Positions 43,328 to 52,212 of a DNA stretch of 64,000 bases are shown one piece after another; position 1 is the first letter of the stretch, and each line of letters begins with the position of its first letter. This DNA is from Arthrobacter sp. AZCC_0090 (GTDB lineage: Bacteria; Actinomycetota; Actinomycetes; Actinomycetales; Micrococcaceae), in contig NZ_JACHEE010000017.1 in the NCBI RefSeq assembly GCF_014207375.1, forward strand, positions 19,094 to 83,093. The letters run 5' to 3'. The position numbers and the translations under genes are program-made. Below the pieces are notes generated by a model. It was not told the origin of the DNA and did no database searches. It was given only the letters and a program-made list of their open reading frames with translations.

Positions 43328-44689
43328 ATGAGCGATGAATTCTCCGTAGAAAGCGTCTACGCCGAACTCCTGGGCCGCGCCCCGGAAAACAAGATGGAGC
43401 CGAGGCTCGCGCCCCTGTACCGTGCGATGGACGTGCTGGGGGAGCCCAACAAGGCGTTCCCGATCATTCACATCACGGGAACGAACGGCAAGACATCGAC
43501 CGCCCGCATGATCGAGGCAGGGCTTCGCGCCCACGGCTTGAGCACCGGCCGCTACACGAGCCCGCACCTGTCGAAAGTCACCGAGCGCATCAGCATCGAC
43601 GGCGAGCCCGTGTCGGATGAGACCTTCGTCCGGATCTGGGACGAGATCCGGCCTTACCTCGAGATCGTGGACAAGGAACTCGAAGACGAAGACCAGCCCA
43701 GGCTTACTTACTTCGAGTGCCTGACTATCCTGGGCTTTGCGATTTTCGCTGACCAGCCCGTCAATGTCGCCGTGATCGAAGTGGGCCTCGGAGGCATCAC
43801 CGATGCCACCAACGTTGGCGACGGCCAGGTTTCCGTGGTGACGCCGATTTCGCTCGACCACACCGATCTTCTCGGTGATACCACCGAGGACATCGCGCAC
43901 GAGAAGGCCGGAATCATCAAGCCTGGCGGATTCCTGATCAGCGCCGCGCAGCCCGTGGACGCCGCGCAGGTGCTCCTGGAGAAGGCGCGCGAAGTAGGGG
44001 TGCCGTTCCGCTTCGAGGGCGTCGAATTTGGAGTGGAATCTCGCAGCGTGGCCGTCGGTGGCCAAGTGCTGACCATCCAGGGCCTCGCCGGCCGTTACGA
44101 AGACCTGCTGTTGCCCTTGCACGGCGCCCACCAGGCCGAGAATGCCGCCGTCGCCGTCGCGGCGCTGGAAGCGTTCCTCGGCGGCGGCGAGAAGGAGCTC
44201 GACGGCGATGTCCTCCGCGAGGCGTTTGGCAGCGTCACGTCGCCCGGGCGTCTAGAGGTGGTGCGCACCGCTCCCACAATTATTGTGGACGCCGCGCACA
44301 ACCCGGACGGCATCCGCGTCTCCGCCGAGGCGATCGAGGAGGCCTTCAGCTTCAGCAAGCTGGTGGTGGTCCTTGGGGTCCTGAAGGAAAAGGACGCGGA
44401 GGAAATCCTGCGTCAGCTCAAGGAATCCCTGGGTGGACTCGCGGAGGAATTCTGCTTCACCCAGTCCAACTCGCCCCGGGCCATCCCGGCCGCGCAACTG
44501 GCCGATCTCGCCGTCGACCTCGGCTTTGGCGCGGACAGCGTCCACATAGCCGAGAAGCTCGATGACGCGATCGAATGGGCTGTGGAACGCGCTGAAGCCA
44601 ACGATGACCTGGCCGGCGGGGTACTTGTCACCGGTTCCATCACCGTAGTGGCCGAAGCCCGCATGCTCCTTGGGAAGGCAGGTTCCTGA
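43328..44689 (+). CDS. folC: Bifunctional folylpolyglutamate synthase/dihydrofolate synthase
   Basis: Adds glutamate to dihydropteroate and folates. 453 residues with ATP site HITGTNGKTSTARMI, TGRYTSPHLSKVTERI, the metal-binding EVGLGGITDATN, the carbamylated-Lys and His region SLDHTDLLGDTTEDIAHEKAGIIK, and the C-terminal domain from about 300 (IIVDAAHNPDGI). It follows ileS by three bases and leads into DUF4233 by two bases, forming one transcript. Confidence 0.95.
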   Translation: MSDEFSVESVYAELLGRAPENKMEPRLAPLYRAMDVLGEPNKAFPIIHITGTNGKTSTARMIEAGLRAHGLSTGRYTSPHLSKVTERISIDGEPVSDETFVRIWDEIRPYLEIVDKELEDEDQPRLTYFECLTILGFAIFADQPVNVAVIEVGLGGITDATNVGDGQVSVVTPISLDHTDLLGDTTEDIAHEKAGIIKPGGFLISAAQPVDAAQVLLEKAREVGVPFRFEGVEFGVESRSVAVGGQVLTIQGLAGRYEDLLLPLHGAHQAENAAVAVAALEAFLGGGEKELDGDVLREAFGSVTSPGRLEVVRTAPTIIVDAAHNPDGIRVSAEAIEEAFSFSKLVVVLGVLKEKDAEEILRQLKESLGGLAEEFCFTQSNSPRAIPAAQLADLAVDLGFGADSVHIAEKLDDAIEWAVERAEANDDLAGGVLVTGSITVVAEARMLLGKAGS

Positions 44690-44691
44690 CC

Positions 44692-45144
44692 ATGGCCAAA
44701 CTCACCAAAGCCCAGCGTGAATGGCGCCCGGGGATGCCCAAGAAGCGCCGCTCCACGAAGGTGATGTTCGCTTCGACTGTGCTGCTCCTGGAAGCTTTCG
44801 TCGCGTTCTTCGCCACCTTGGCGGTCTTCGGCCTGAAACGGGGCGAAGTCTCGCCGGCGCTGATCCTGACCTTTGGCATTACTCTGAGCGTGGTGCTGAT
44901 CCTGGCCTGTGCTGTCCTCAGCAAGCCGTGGGGAGTCGGCGTTGGTTGGGCATTGCAGCTGGTCCTTGTCCTTACTGGATTCGCCGAGCCCACGATGTTC
45001 GTTGTGGGGATCTTGTTTGCGGCGTGCTGGTGGTATGGCATCCGCGCCGGAATGAGGATTGACCGCGACAACGCCAAGCGCGATCGCGAGCAAGCCGAGT
45101 GGAACGCTTCGCACGGGGAAGACGCCACGGGTCAGTCCGTGTGA
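44692..45144 (+). CDS. DUF4233-domain membrane protein
   Basis: A 150-residue membrane protein with four hydrophobic segments (about 23-45, 52-75, 80-95 and 98-117) and a basic N-terminus (KLTKAQREWRPGMPKKRRSTK). It matches DUF4233, which nearly always sits between folC and ndk in actinobacteria. Its function is unknown. Start ATG lies two bases after the folC stop, so it is translationally coupled. The C-terminal tail is charged and cytosolic. Confidence 0.9.
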   Translation: MAKLTKAQREWRPGMPKKRRSTKVMFASTVLLLEAFVAFFATLAVFGLKRGEVSPALILTFGITLSVVLILACAVLSKPWGVGVGWALQLVLVLTGFAEPTMFVVGILFAACWWYGIRAGMRIDRDNAKRDREQAEWNASHGEDATGQSV

Positions 45145-45197
45145 GCCAAACCCCGTAAACTGGCTGGGAAACCCACACACTCAACATTGGAGCAACC

Positions 45198-45617
45198 GTG
45201 AGCATTGAGCGCACCCTTGTACTGATCAAGCCCGACGGCGTCGCCCGCAACTTGAGCGGCAGCATCCTCGCCCGCATCGAGTCCAAGGGATACTCCTTGG
45301 CCGAATTGAAGAAGGTCAACGCCACCCGTGAACTGCTTGAGCAGCACTACGAAGAGCACCTCGGCAAGCCGTTCTACGAGCCGCTGGTTGAGTTCATGCT
45401 CAGCGGCCCGGTTGTCGCTGCCATCTTCGAGGGTCACCGCGTGATCGAAGGCTTCCGTTCCCTTGCCGGAACTACGGACCCGACGACGGCGGCGCCCGGC
45501 ACCATTCGTGGCGACTTCGGCCGCGACTGGGGCTTGGCTGTGCAGCAGAACCTGGTGCACGGTTCCGACTCGGTGGATTCCGCCGAGCGTGAGATCAAGA
45601 TCTGGTTCGGCGCGTAG
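45198..45617 (+). CDS. ndk: Nucleoside-diphosphate kinase
   Basis: Balances nucleoside triphosphate pools by a phospho-His ping-pong. 139 residues, with the active-site His121 in QNLVHGSDS and IKPDGVARNLSG near the N-terminus. The family motif GTIRGDFG is complete. GTG start after GGAGCAACC. It ends the ileS-folC-DUF4233-ndk run, and a very strong palindrome follows. Confidence 0.97.
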   Translation: MSIERTLVLIKPDGVARNLSGSILARIESKGYSLAELKKVNATRELLEQHYEEHLGKPFYEPLVEFMLSGPVVAAIFEGHRVIEGFRSLAGTTDPTTAAPGTIRGDFGRDWGLAVQQNLVHGSDSVDSAEREIKIWFGA

Positions 45618-45631
45618 TTACACGCCAATGC

Positions 45632-45684
45632 CAGAAGGGGCCCATGTTCACGTGAAGAGTTCACGTGAACATGGGCCCCTTCTG
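45632..45684. terminator. 25-bp perfect palindrome between ndk and VKOR, bidirectional terminator
   Basis: Bases 45632-45656 are the exact reverse complement of 45660-45684, with only GAG between. It is centred between two convergent genes, 15 bases after the ndk stop and ten before the VKOR stop. The hairpin would be extremely stable from either strand and flanked by C/T-rich tails. Confidence 0.9.
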
Positions 45685-45693
45685 CTGTAGACC

Positions 45694-46407
45694 TCAGTAA
45701 CCCGATGTGCCGATGAACACGTTGATGAAGGCAAAGAAGATGCTCGCGATCACCGCAACGTAGAGCAGGGCGGAAATGATCCATCCGGATTCGCCCAGGA
45801 TCTTTGCCAGGCGGGCGGGCGCCGGAATGACTCCGTGCACCACGTTCCTGATGGTCACGAACACGAAAAGCGGGATCATGCACGCCCACACCACCATGCA
45901 GAACGGGCACAGCACGTGAATGACATACAAAGCCTGCGACCATAGCCAGACGATGAAGATGAAGCCCAGCGTCACGCCGGTCTGAAGCCCGATCCAGTAC
46001 CATCGGGCGAACCTGGCCCCGGCAAAGATCGCCATGGCTGTGGTGATGATCACGGCAAAGGCCACGATGCCGATGAACATGTTAGGGAAGCCGAAGACCG
46101 AACTCTGCGGTGTCTTCATGACGCTGCCGCAGGACACCCACGGATTGACGTCGCAGACCGTTGCATGGTTCGGGTCGATGAGGACCTGCAGTTTCTCGAG
46201 GACGAGTGCACCGGATGCCAGCCAGGCTATGGCACCGGTGACAAGCAGCAACCACGCAAAGGGCCGGTCGCGGACCATGCGCGGCATTGCCGCGTCGGCG
46301 GTGTTTTCCCGATCGGGGATTTTTCCTGTATTGTCCTTCCGGGCTTTCTCCTGCCGGAGGGAGCGGGGATCGTTATTGGCCAGGTTCGGGCTGGCGGGGC
46401 TCGGCAT
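45694..46407 (-). CDS. Vitamin K epoxide reductase family membrane protein
   Basis: Quinone-linked disulfide-forming protein that probably reoxidises DsbA-type partners in actinobacteria. 237 residues with five hydrophobic segments. The outer loop pair is Cys85 and Cys93 (CDVNPWVSC), followed by Ser102/103 and FGFPNM, and the active-site CPFC is at 167-170 (VLCPFCMVV). The N-terminal 45 residues are disordered and cytosolic. ATG 46407 follows AAGGA. No soluble thioredoxin partner is fused. Confidence 0.94.
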   Translation of the reverse strand: MPSPASPNLANNDPRSLRQEKARKDNTGKIPDRENTADAAMPRMVRDRPFAWLLLVTGAIAWLASGALVLEKLQVLIDPNHATVCDVNPWVSCGSVMKTPQSSVFGFPNMFIGIVAFAVIITTAMAIFAGARFARWYWIGLQTGVTLGFIFIVWLWSQALYVIHVLCPFCMVVWACMIPLFVFVTIRNVVHGVIPAPARLAKILGESGWIISALLYVAVIASIFFAFINVFIGTSGY

Positions 46408-46874
46408 GGTTAGCGGTCCTTATCTGGAAGGCCCGGCCCTGGGCCGGGGATGCTCTTGGGAGGATTCTAGCCTCGGTGGCTGAATGCGGCGTCCAGCGGG
46501 TCACGGCGCGGAAGCTTTCGCGAGGTGATTCCTGCCGGCAGCGCGGGCGTGTGAGAGAATGAACATGGCCGGAAGCCGATCCACATGCGGAATCCGGTCC
46601 GGTATCTTGTTCGCAAGACCGCCATCCACGTGCAGGGCATGCCCAGGATCCGTTGATCTCCGGTAGGCCCGCGGTGGCAATGGACGGCACCTGGTTGTGG
46701 CACTAGAACAACGGGTTTGGAACAAGACCGGCTTTCCGTGAATGCCGCACCCCCAAGCTGGTGCGAACCGGAAAGACCACTACTGACTTCTGTCAACGCC
46801 TGCGGGTTTTGACAATATTTGCCCCTCTGGGCGCCGGATGTGGCGGTTGCGCAAGGGCAGGAGTGTCACCACAT
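46408..46874 (+). promoter_or_regulatory. Long leader region of the RNase E gene, with two-tier hairpin
   Basis: 467 bases between the divergent VKOR and rne starts hold no convincing ORF. At 46732-46775 CTTTCCG pairs with CGGAAAG, and inside it GCACC pairs with GGTGC. A smaller hairpin CTTG-TTCG-CAAG lies near 46605. TTGACA at 46809-46814 is a -35-like hexamer without a good -10. In E. coli the rne leader folds and is cut by RNase E itself for feedback, so this hairpin may have that role. Inferred only. Confidence 0.45.
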
Positions 46875-49800
46875 ATGGATAACGAGCAAGTTGTAGCCGC
46901 CGCCGAAGATGCGGCGTCCGCCGAGACCGCTGAAGCACCCAAGAAGGTCACGCGCACCCGCCGTAAGGCCGCCCCTCAGGCGGTCGCCGCAGAGGAAACC
47001 CCCGACGCCGGAGCTGCCGCATCCGCTGCGGAGCCCCTCCCCGAAGTAGCAGCCGCCGAGTCGCCCACGGCTCCTGTTCGGCGTAGCCGGGCACGCAAGA
47101 AGGTCGAGGCTCCCGAGCCGTTGCCAGGATTCGCTGAAGAATCTCCCACCGAGGGTAGCGGGACAGTAGAGGCTGCCGCCGTCGTGGAACCCGAAATTGC
47201 CGCAGAAACTGAAGCGGCCCCGGAAAAGCCGGTTCGCCGTCGTCGTACCGTGAAGGCAAAGACCGCCGAGCCCGCTGCCGAAGAAGCCGAAGTTGAAGCG
47301 CCGGCCGCCGAAGAACTAGCCGCTGAGATTGCGGCCGTCGAAGAGGCCGCCGAAGAGCCAGCCATCGAAGAGCCGGCCGTCGAAACCGCAACTCCAAGCC
47401 CGGTCGCCTCACTGTTCCTGGAACCTGCCTCCATCACGTCGATGATTTTCCAGGCACCGGACCTGAGCACTGTGGCACGGCCGGTCGTCGTCGAAGAGGA
47501 AGCTAAATCCGGCGTTGAGGAAGCTGCCGAGGATGGCGAACTCGACGAAGCCGGCAGCCGCCGTCGCCGTCGTAGCCGCGGGCGCCGCGGGCGTCGCGGC
47601 ACCGACCGCGACGATGCCGCCGGAGAAGAAGCTTCCGCGGAATCCGAAGACGAGGCAGAAGCCGGTACCGAGGAAGCCCTTGAGGAAGGCGTGACTTCCC
47701 GCCGCCGCCGGCGCCGTCGTCGTGGCGACCAGGATCTGGAATTGACGGGCGGCGGAGACGACGATCCCCCCAACACGGTGACACGTGTCCGAGCTCCCCG
47801 CGCACACGTGGAGTCGAGCACCAGCTCTGACCGCGTTACCAGTGTCAAGGGTTCCACGCGCCTTGAGGCCAAGAAGCAGCGCCGCCGCGAGTCCCGCGAG
47901 ACCGGCCGGCGCCGCCAGGTCATCACCGAGGCCGAGTTCCTTGCTCGCCGTGAGTCGGTTGATCGCCAGATGATTGTTCGTCAGCGCGACGACAGGATCC
48001 AGATCGGCGTGCTGGAAGACGGCGTGCTCGCAGAGCATTTCGTGTCCAAGACGCAGCAGGATTCGCTGATCGGCAACGTCTACCTGGGCAAGGTCCAGAA
48101 TGTACTGCCGTCGATGGAAGCCGCATTCGTCGACATCGGACGCGGCCGCAACGCCGTGCTGTACGCCGGTGAAGTCAATTGGGATGCCGTCACTTTGGAA
48201 GGCAAGCCGCGCCGCATTGAGAACGCCTTGAAATCGGGCGATTCCGTGTTGGTGCAGGTCACCAAAGACCCGGTGGGCCACAAGGGTGCGCGCCTGACGA
48301 GCCAGATTTCGCTCCCGGGCCGTTACCTCGTGTACGTGCCGGGTGGTTCCATGACCGGCATCTCCCGCAAGCTCCCCGACGTCGAGCGCAACCGGCTGAA
48401 GCGGATCCTCAAGGATCGCCTCCCGGACAACGCGGGCGTTATTGTCCGGACCGCGGCCGAGGGTGCTTCCGAGGAGGAGCTGACGCACGATATCAACCGC
48501 CTGCGTGCCCAGTGGGAAGGGATCGAAAGCCAGTCCACCTCCACCAAGATCCTCGCGCCGGAACTGTTGTACGGCGAACCGGACCTCACCATCAAGGTTG
48601 TGCGTGACGTCTTCAACGAGGACTTCTCCAAGCTCATCGTCTCCGGCGACGAAGCCTGGGACACCATCGAGGCTTACGTCACCTATGTAGCGCCGGATCT
48701 GGTGGGCCGCCTGGAAAAGTGGACCTCCGATCAGGACATCTTCTCGGCATGGCGTGTGGACGAGCAGATTCACAAGGCGTTGGATCGCAAGGTCTTCCTG
48801 CCCTCCGGTGGTTCGCTCGTGATCGACCGTACCGAGGCCATGACGGTTGTTGACGTCAATACCGGGAAGTTCACCGGCAGCGGCGGTAACCTCGAGGAGA
48901 CCGTCACCAAGAACAACCTTGAGGCTGCCGAAGAAGTGGTCCGCCAGCTGCGTTTGCGTGACATCGGCGGAATCATCGTCATCGACTTCATCGACATGGT
49001 CCTCGAATCCAACCGCGATCTCGTGTTGCGCCGCTTGGTCGAGTGCCTTGGCCGGGACCGTACCAAGCACCAGGTTGCCGAAGTGACCTCTCTTGGCCTG
49101 GTCCAGATGACCCGCAAGCGCATGGGCACTGGCCTGCTTGAGGTCTTCGGCGAGCAGTGCGAAACGTGTGCGGGACGCGGAATCGTCACCCACGACGAGC
49201 CGGTGGAGCACCGTCGGGCCAACGTTGTGGCCGCCGAGCATCACCACCCGCGTACCGAATCACAGCCGGCCACCCGCCCGGAGCAGCGCAAGCGCCGCCG
49301 TGGCAGGGGCGCGGGGCAAGGGACCACTGAGCTCCCGATCACCCCTCCTGTGCCGGTCCACACCGTGGAATCCACTGATCCAAGCCGCCAGGCAGCCACC
49401 CGCGCAGCACTTGCCACCATCGCGGCCGCGGCCCACGCCGCCCACTTGCACGACGACGAGCTCCACCACGCCGCGGAATCGTTGGCAGGCACCCCCGAGG
49501 CCGGAGTTACCCCCGCGGCCGAGGCAGCTCCCGTTCAGGCTCCCGTGATCGCAGCTGTCGCCAAGGAGGCCTCCGGTTCAGTTACTGAGGAGCGCTCTAA
49601 GCCGGTGCTGCGGTTCGGCGGCGAAGAGGTCGCGTTGCCCTTCGTTCACCACGAAGAGCCGGCGAACGGGGCGCCTGCCATGAGCCTGGATCTGTTGGCA
49701 CAGGCGTTTGCTGGCCTCGGCGAGGCTCCTCATACCGAGGCGAAGGCGACGGGAACCCAGGAATCTCCGGCAGGGCTGTCCGCCGGGGAAGCCGGGGAAT

Positions 49801-50024
49801 CCCCGGAGTCCGGAACGCGCGGGCGCCGTGGCCGGCGCAACCGTAGTGCCAGCCGGGCACAGGGTGCGGCCAACGCCACCAACGTGGAGCACCACGAGGT
49901 CGCCGCGGCTGCCTCGGGTGGAACTGCGCACGAGGCTAAGGCGCCAGCCGCTGCCCCAGCCAAAACGACTACGGCAGCTGAGCCGATCATCCTCGGTGTC
50001 GGCGTCCCCAAGTCCGAGCTCTAG
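46875..50024 (+). CDS. rne: Ribonuclease E/G
   Basis: Endoribonuclease for mRNA decay and rRNA/tRNA processing. About 1049 residues. The first 350 are disordered, Ala/Glu-rich with Arg clusters (RRRRRSRGRRGRRG-like). The catalytic core starts near DRIQIGVLEDGVLAEHF with an S1 domain (GNVYLGKVQNVLPSMEAAFVDIGRGRNAVLY), and has catalytic aspartates in VDVNTGKFTG and VIDFIDM. Zn-link CETC is in GEQCETCAGRG. A further disordered C-terminal scaffold follows (about 200 residues). ATG 46875 follows CAGGAG at 11 bases; GTG 46863 is an alternative. Long disordered arms on both sides are typical of actinobacterial enzymes. Confidence 0.94.
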   Translation: MDNEQVVAAAEDAASAETAEAPKKVTRTRRKAAPQAVAAEETPDAGAAASAAEPLPEVAAAESPTAPVRRSRARKKVEAPEPLPGFAEESPTEGSGTVEAAAVVEPEIAAETEAAPEKPVRRRRTVKAKTAEPAAEEAEVEAPAAEELAAEIAAVEEAAEEPAIEEPAVETATPSPVASLFLEPASITSMIFQAPDLSTVARPVVVEEEAKSGVEEAAEDGELDEAGSRRRRRSRGRRGRRGTDRDDAAGEEASAESEDEAEAGTEEALEEGVTSRRRRRRRRGDQDLELTGGGDDDPPNTVTRVRAPRAHVESSTSSDRVTSVKGSTRLEAKKQRRRESRETGRRRQVITEAEFLARRESVDRQMIVRQRDDRIQIGVLEDGVLAEHFVSKTQQDSLIGNVYLGKVQNVLPSMEAAFVDIGRGRNAVLYAGEVNWDAVTLEGKPRRIENALKSGDSVLVQVTKDPVGHKGARLTSQISLPGRYLVYVPGGSMTGISRKLPDVERNRLKRILKDRLPDNAGVIVRTAAEGASEEELTHDINRLRAQWEGIESQSTSTKILAPELLYGEPDLTIKVVRDVFNEDFSKLIVSGDEAWDTIEAYVTYVAPDLVGRLEKWTSDQDIFSAWRVDEQIHKALDRKVFLPSGGSLVIDRTEAMTVVDVNTGKFTGSGGNLEETVTKNNLEAAEEVVRQLRLRDIGGIIVIDFIDMVLESNRDLVLRRLVECLGRDRTKHQVAEVTSLGLVQMTRKRMGTGLLEVFGEQCETCAGRGIVTHDEPVEHRRANVVAAEHHHPRTESQPATRPEQRKRRRGRGAGQGTTELPITPPVPVHTVESTDPSRQAATRAALATIAAAAHAAHLHDDELHHAAESLAGTPEAGVTPAAEAAPVQAPVIAAVAKEASGSVTEERSKPVLRFGGEEVALPFVHHEEPANGAPAMSLDLLAQAFAGLGEAPHTEAKATGTQESPAGLSAGEAGESPESGTRGRRGRRNRSASRAQGAANATNVEHHEVAAAASGGTAHEAKAPAAAPAKTTTAAEPIILGVGVPKSEL

Positions 50025-50039
50025 AAACAGTCCCTGTCC

Positions 50040-50083
50040 GAAGCCCCGGCACCTTCCACTCCTGTGGAAGGTGCCGGGGCTTC
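50040..50083 (+). terminator. Terminator after rne
   Basis: A perfect 20-bp stem (50040-50059 with 50064-50083) around TCCT, 16 bases after the rne stop. There is no T-run but stability is very high. Confidence 0.85.
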
Positions 50084-50190
50084 GGCGTTCCCGGGCCGCT
50101 GAAGCCTCCGGTCCAGTAATCGATTTCGGCAGACATTATGACCGGTCCATTTCACTAGTTCAGGAGTGATCGGGGTTAAGCTAGGGGACT

Positions 50191-50268
50191 GACACGGGGT
50201 GCCGCGCACCAAGCCGGCTGAGACCAGACCCGTTGAACCTGTCCGGTTAGCACCGGCGAAGGGATGTC
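50191..50268 (+). promoter_or_regulatory. TPP riboswitch (THI element)
   Basis: The conserved aptamer pieces are in order: CACGGGGTGCC, GGCTGAGA, ACCCGTTGAACCTG, CCGGTTAGCACCGGCGAAGGGA. Stem P1 is GACA (50191-50194) with TGTC (50265-50268). The ribosome site GAAGGGA of the next gene lies inside the aptamer's 3' side, with the start codon four bases beyond P1, so ligand binding should block translation directly. No terminator is present. Confidence 0.96.
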
Positions 50269-50272
50269 TCGC

Positions 50273-51793
50273 ATGACTGTTCCAGCGCATTCAGCTGTCT
50301 ACCCGCTCAAAACCGTCCGCCGCGCCGTTCCCAGGGTCCTCAGCATTGCCGGTTCCGATCCTTCGGGCGGTGCCGGGATCCAAGCCGATCTGAAGAGCAT
50401 CGCAGCGAACGGCGGCTACGGCATGGCGGTCATCACGGCGCTCACGGTACAGAACACGCAGGGAGTCACTGCCGTTCACGTGCCTCCCGTGGAGTTCCTA
50501 CGCCAGCAGCTGGACGCCATCAGCGAGGACATCGCTGTCGACGCCGTCAAAATCGGCATGCTCGGCGACGCCGCGGTCATCGACGAGGTCCGCCGCTGGC
50601 TCGGCGAGGTTCGCCCCGCCATCGTGGTTTTGGACCCGGTGATGATTGCCACGAGCGGCGACCGGCTCTTGGCGGAGTCAGCTGAAACCGCGTTGCGGGA
50701 ACTCCTGCCCCTCGCTGACTTGATTACCCCCAACCTTCCCGAATTGGCCATGCTGCTCAGCGAACCTGAGGCCACTGACTGGGCATCGGCGCTGGAGCAG
50801 GGCAAGCGCTTGGCCGCAGCCTGCGGAAACACCGTTTTGGTGAAGGGCGGCCATCTGCAGGGAACCAGCTGCCCGGACGCGCTGGTCAACACCGGAGGAC
50901 TCCTCAGCCAGGACGTAGTGGAATTTGCCGGCCCCAGGGTGGAGACCCGCAACAGCCATGGCACAGGGTGTTCGTTGTCCTCAGCGATGGCGACGGCCAA
51001 GGCGCGGCTTGGCGATTGGGAGTCGGCCCTGCACGTTGTGAAGCCCTGGCTCCAGGAGGCGCTGACCCAGTCCGGAGTGCTGGAAGTGGGGAACGGCAAC
51101 GGGCCGATCCACCACTTCCATGCCCACCAGAACGCCCTCCAGCCGGGTGCTTTCGCCGCCAGGATGTGGGACGCCGCCCAGACGGAGCTCGAGGCCATCT
51201 ATCGCCTGGCCTTCATCCGGGACCTGCAGTCCGGCGCGCTCGGCGAAGGGCAATTTACCTATTACTTGGCCCAGGATGCCATCTATCTCAACGGCTACTC
51301 CCGCGTCCTGGCCCGAGCAAGCGCCCTGGCCCCGAGCGAAACAGAACAGTTGTTCTGGGCTCGCGGCGCGCAGATGTGCCTTGAAGTCGAGTCTGAATTG
51401 CACCGGAACTGGCTCAGCGGACGTCAGGCCAGCGGAGTACAGGGACCCGTCACCAAAGCCTATGTGGACCACTTGCTGGCGGCATCGGCGTCGGGCAGCT
51501 ATGCCGTGTTGCTGGCCGCTGTCCTGCCCTGCTACTGGTTGTACGCCGAGGTGGGACAGCAACTCCATCATGGCTATCTTCAGGCGGAAGCCCCGGCTGA
51601 GCACCCTTACGCGGACTGGCTGCGCACCTATGCCGACGAGGCGTTTGCCGAGGCTACCCGCAAAGCGATCGACATCACGGATGCCGCTGCGCAGGCGGCT
51701 TCCCCTGGGGAGAGGGCTGCGATGATGGAAGCATTCTCCCAGTCTTGCCGCTACGAAACAGCATTCTTCGATGCTCCAAGGCTGCACGGCTGA
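50273..51793 (+). CDS. thiD: ThiD-TenA fusion: HMP/HMP-P kinase plus thiaminase II-like domain
   Basis: A 506-residue two-domain enzyme of thiamine synthesis and salvage. Residues about 20-265 are ThiD: VLSIAGSDPSGGAGIQADLK, VDAVKIGMLG, VLDPVMIATSG, TPNLPE, and the ATP-site NSHGTGCSLSSA. Residues about 285-500 are TenA: LWARGAQ-like LFWARGAQMCLEVE, the catalytic Cys in AAVLPCYWLYAEVG, and the terminal Glu in SCRYETAFFDA. TenA regenerates hydroxymethylpyrimidine from degraded thiamine; ThiD phosphorylates it twice, so fusion joins consecutive steps. ATG 50273 fits the riboswitch; ATG 50264 lies inside it. Confidence 0.94.
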   Translation: MTVPAHSAVYPLKTVRRAVPRVLSIAGSDPSGGAGIQADLKSIAANGGYGMAVITALTVQNTQGVTAVHVPPVEFLRQQLDAISEDIAVDAVKIGMLGDAAVIDEVRRWLGEVRPAIVVLDPVMIATSGDRLLAESAETALRELLPLADLITPNLPELAMLLSEPEATDWASALEQGKRLAAACGNTVLVKGGHLQGTSCPDALVNTGGLLSQDVVEFAGPRVETRNSHGTGCSLSSAMATAKARLGDWESALHVVKPWLQEALTQSGVLEVGNGNGPIHHFHAHQNALQPGAFAARMWDAAQTELEAIYRLAFIRDLQSGALGEGQFTYYLAQDAIYLNGYSRVLARASALAPSETEQLFWARGAQMCLEVESELHRNWLSGRQASGVQGPVTKAYVDHLLAASASGSYAVLLAAVLPCYWLYAEVGQQLHHGYLQAEAPAEHPYADWLRTYADEAFAEATRKAIDITDAAAQAASPGERAAMMEAFSQSCRYETAFFDAPRLHG

Positions 51794-51795
51794 GC

Positions 51796-52005
51796 TTGGT
51801 TCCTGTTGCGGAAGGACGGGACGAAGGACTGTTCCGGCGGGCGCTGCAGCGTGTCGGAGTGAGGATCCGAGCTTTTCCCGGCCGGCAGGGTAAGGTGGAC
51901 GGGCACGGTACCGGATGGCGGCATAGCCAGTCTGTGGCAGCCATCACGTGGCAGCCTCCGGACCTGGCCTCATTTGCAGCCGAAGGCGAAACTAGCGTAA
52001 TCTAG
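51796..52005 (+). CDS. Possible small ORF (69 aa), doubtful
   Basis: After thiD-tenA an open frame from TTG 51796 has G/C-ending codons and encodes a basic peptide (VGVRIRAFPGRQGKVDG...WQPPDLASFAAEG). There is no ribosome site and I recognise no family. A promoter-like pair TTGCAG (51974-51979), 18 bases, TAATCT (51998-52003) overlaps its end, so the region may simply be the rplU promoter. Confidence 0.25.
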   Translation: MVPVAEGRDEGLFRRALQRVGVRIRAFPGRQGKVDGHGTGWRHSQSVAAITWQPPDLASFAAEGETSVI

Positions 52006-52051
52006 ATCTTCGGTGCTTACGCCAACACTTGGGTTATGCCCCTAGAAACCG

Positions 52052-52083
52052 TTCATTTGGAACTGACCTTTCATTTGGAACTG
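52052..52083 (+). repeat. 14-bp direct repeat in the rplU leader
   Basis: TTCATTTGGAACTG occurs at 52052-52065 and again at 52070-52083. It lies between the putative promoter and the rplU start. The rest of the 419-base gap shows no other gene. Confidence 0.8.
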
Positions 52084-52212
52084 TTCGAGGGATGACTCAT
52101 GGATTCCGTACCGGAGTCCACGGCGTTGAGGCACAGCGTGAACCAGGCCCGTTTCGGATCGGGGTTCCGCACGCAAATTTAGTAATAAACGTCGAGAGAA
52201 GTGAGTGCCCAA

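Noticed and set aside
47409..49247. 612-codon frame antisense to rne
   Set aside because: Same codon-bias shadow; composition Val/Leu/Gly/His-rich without motifs.
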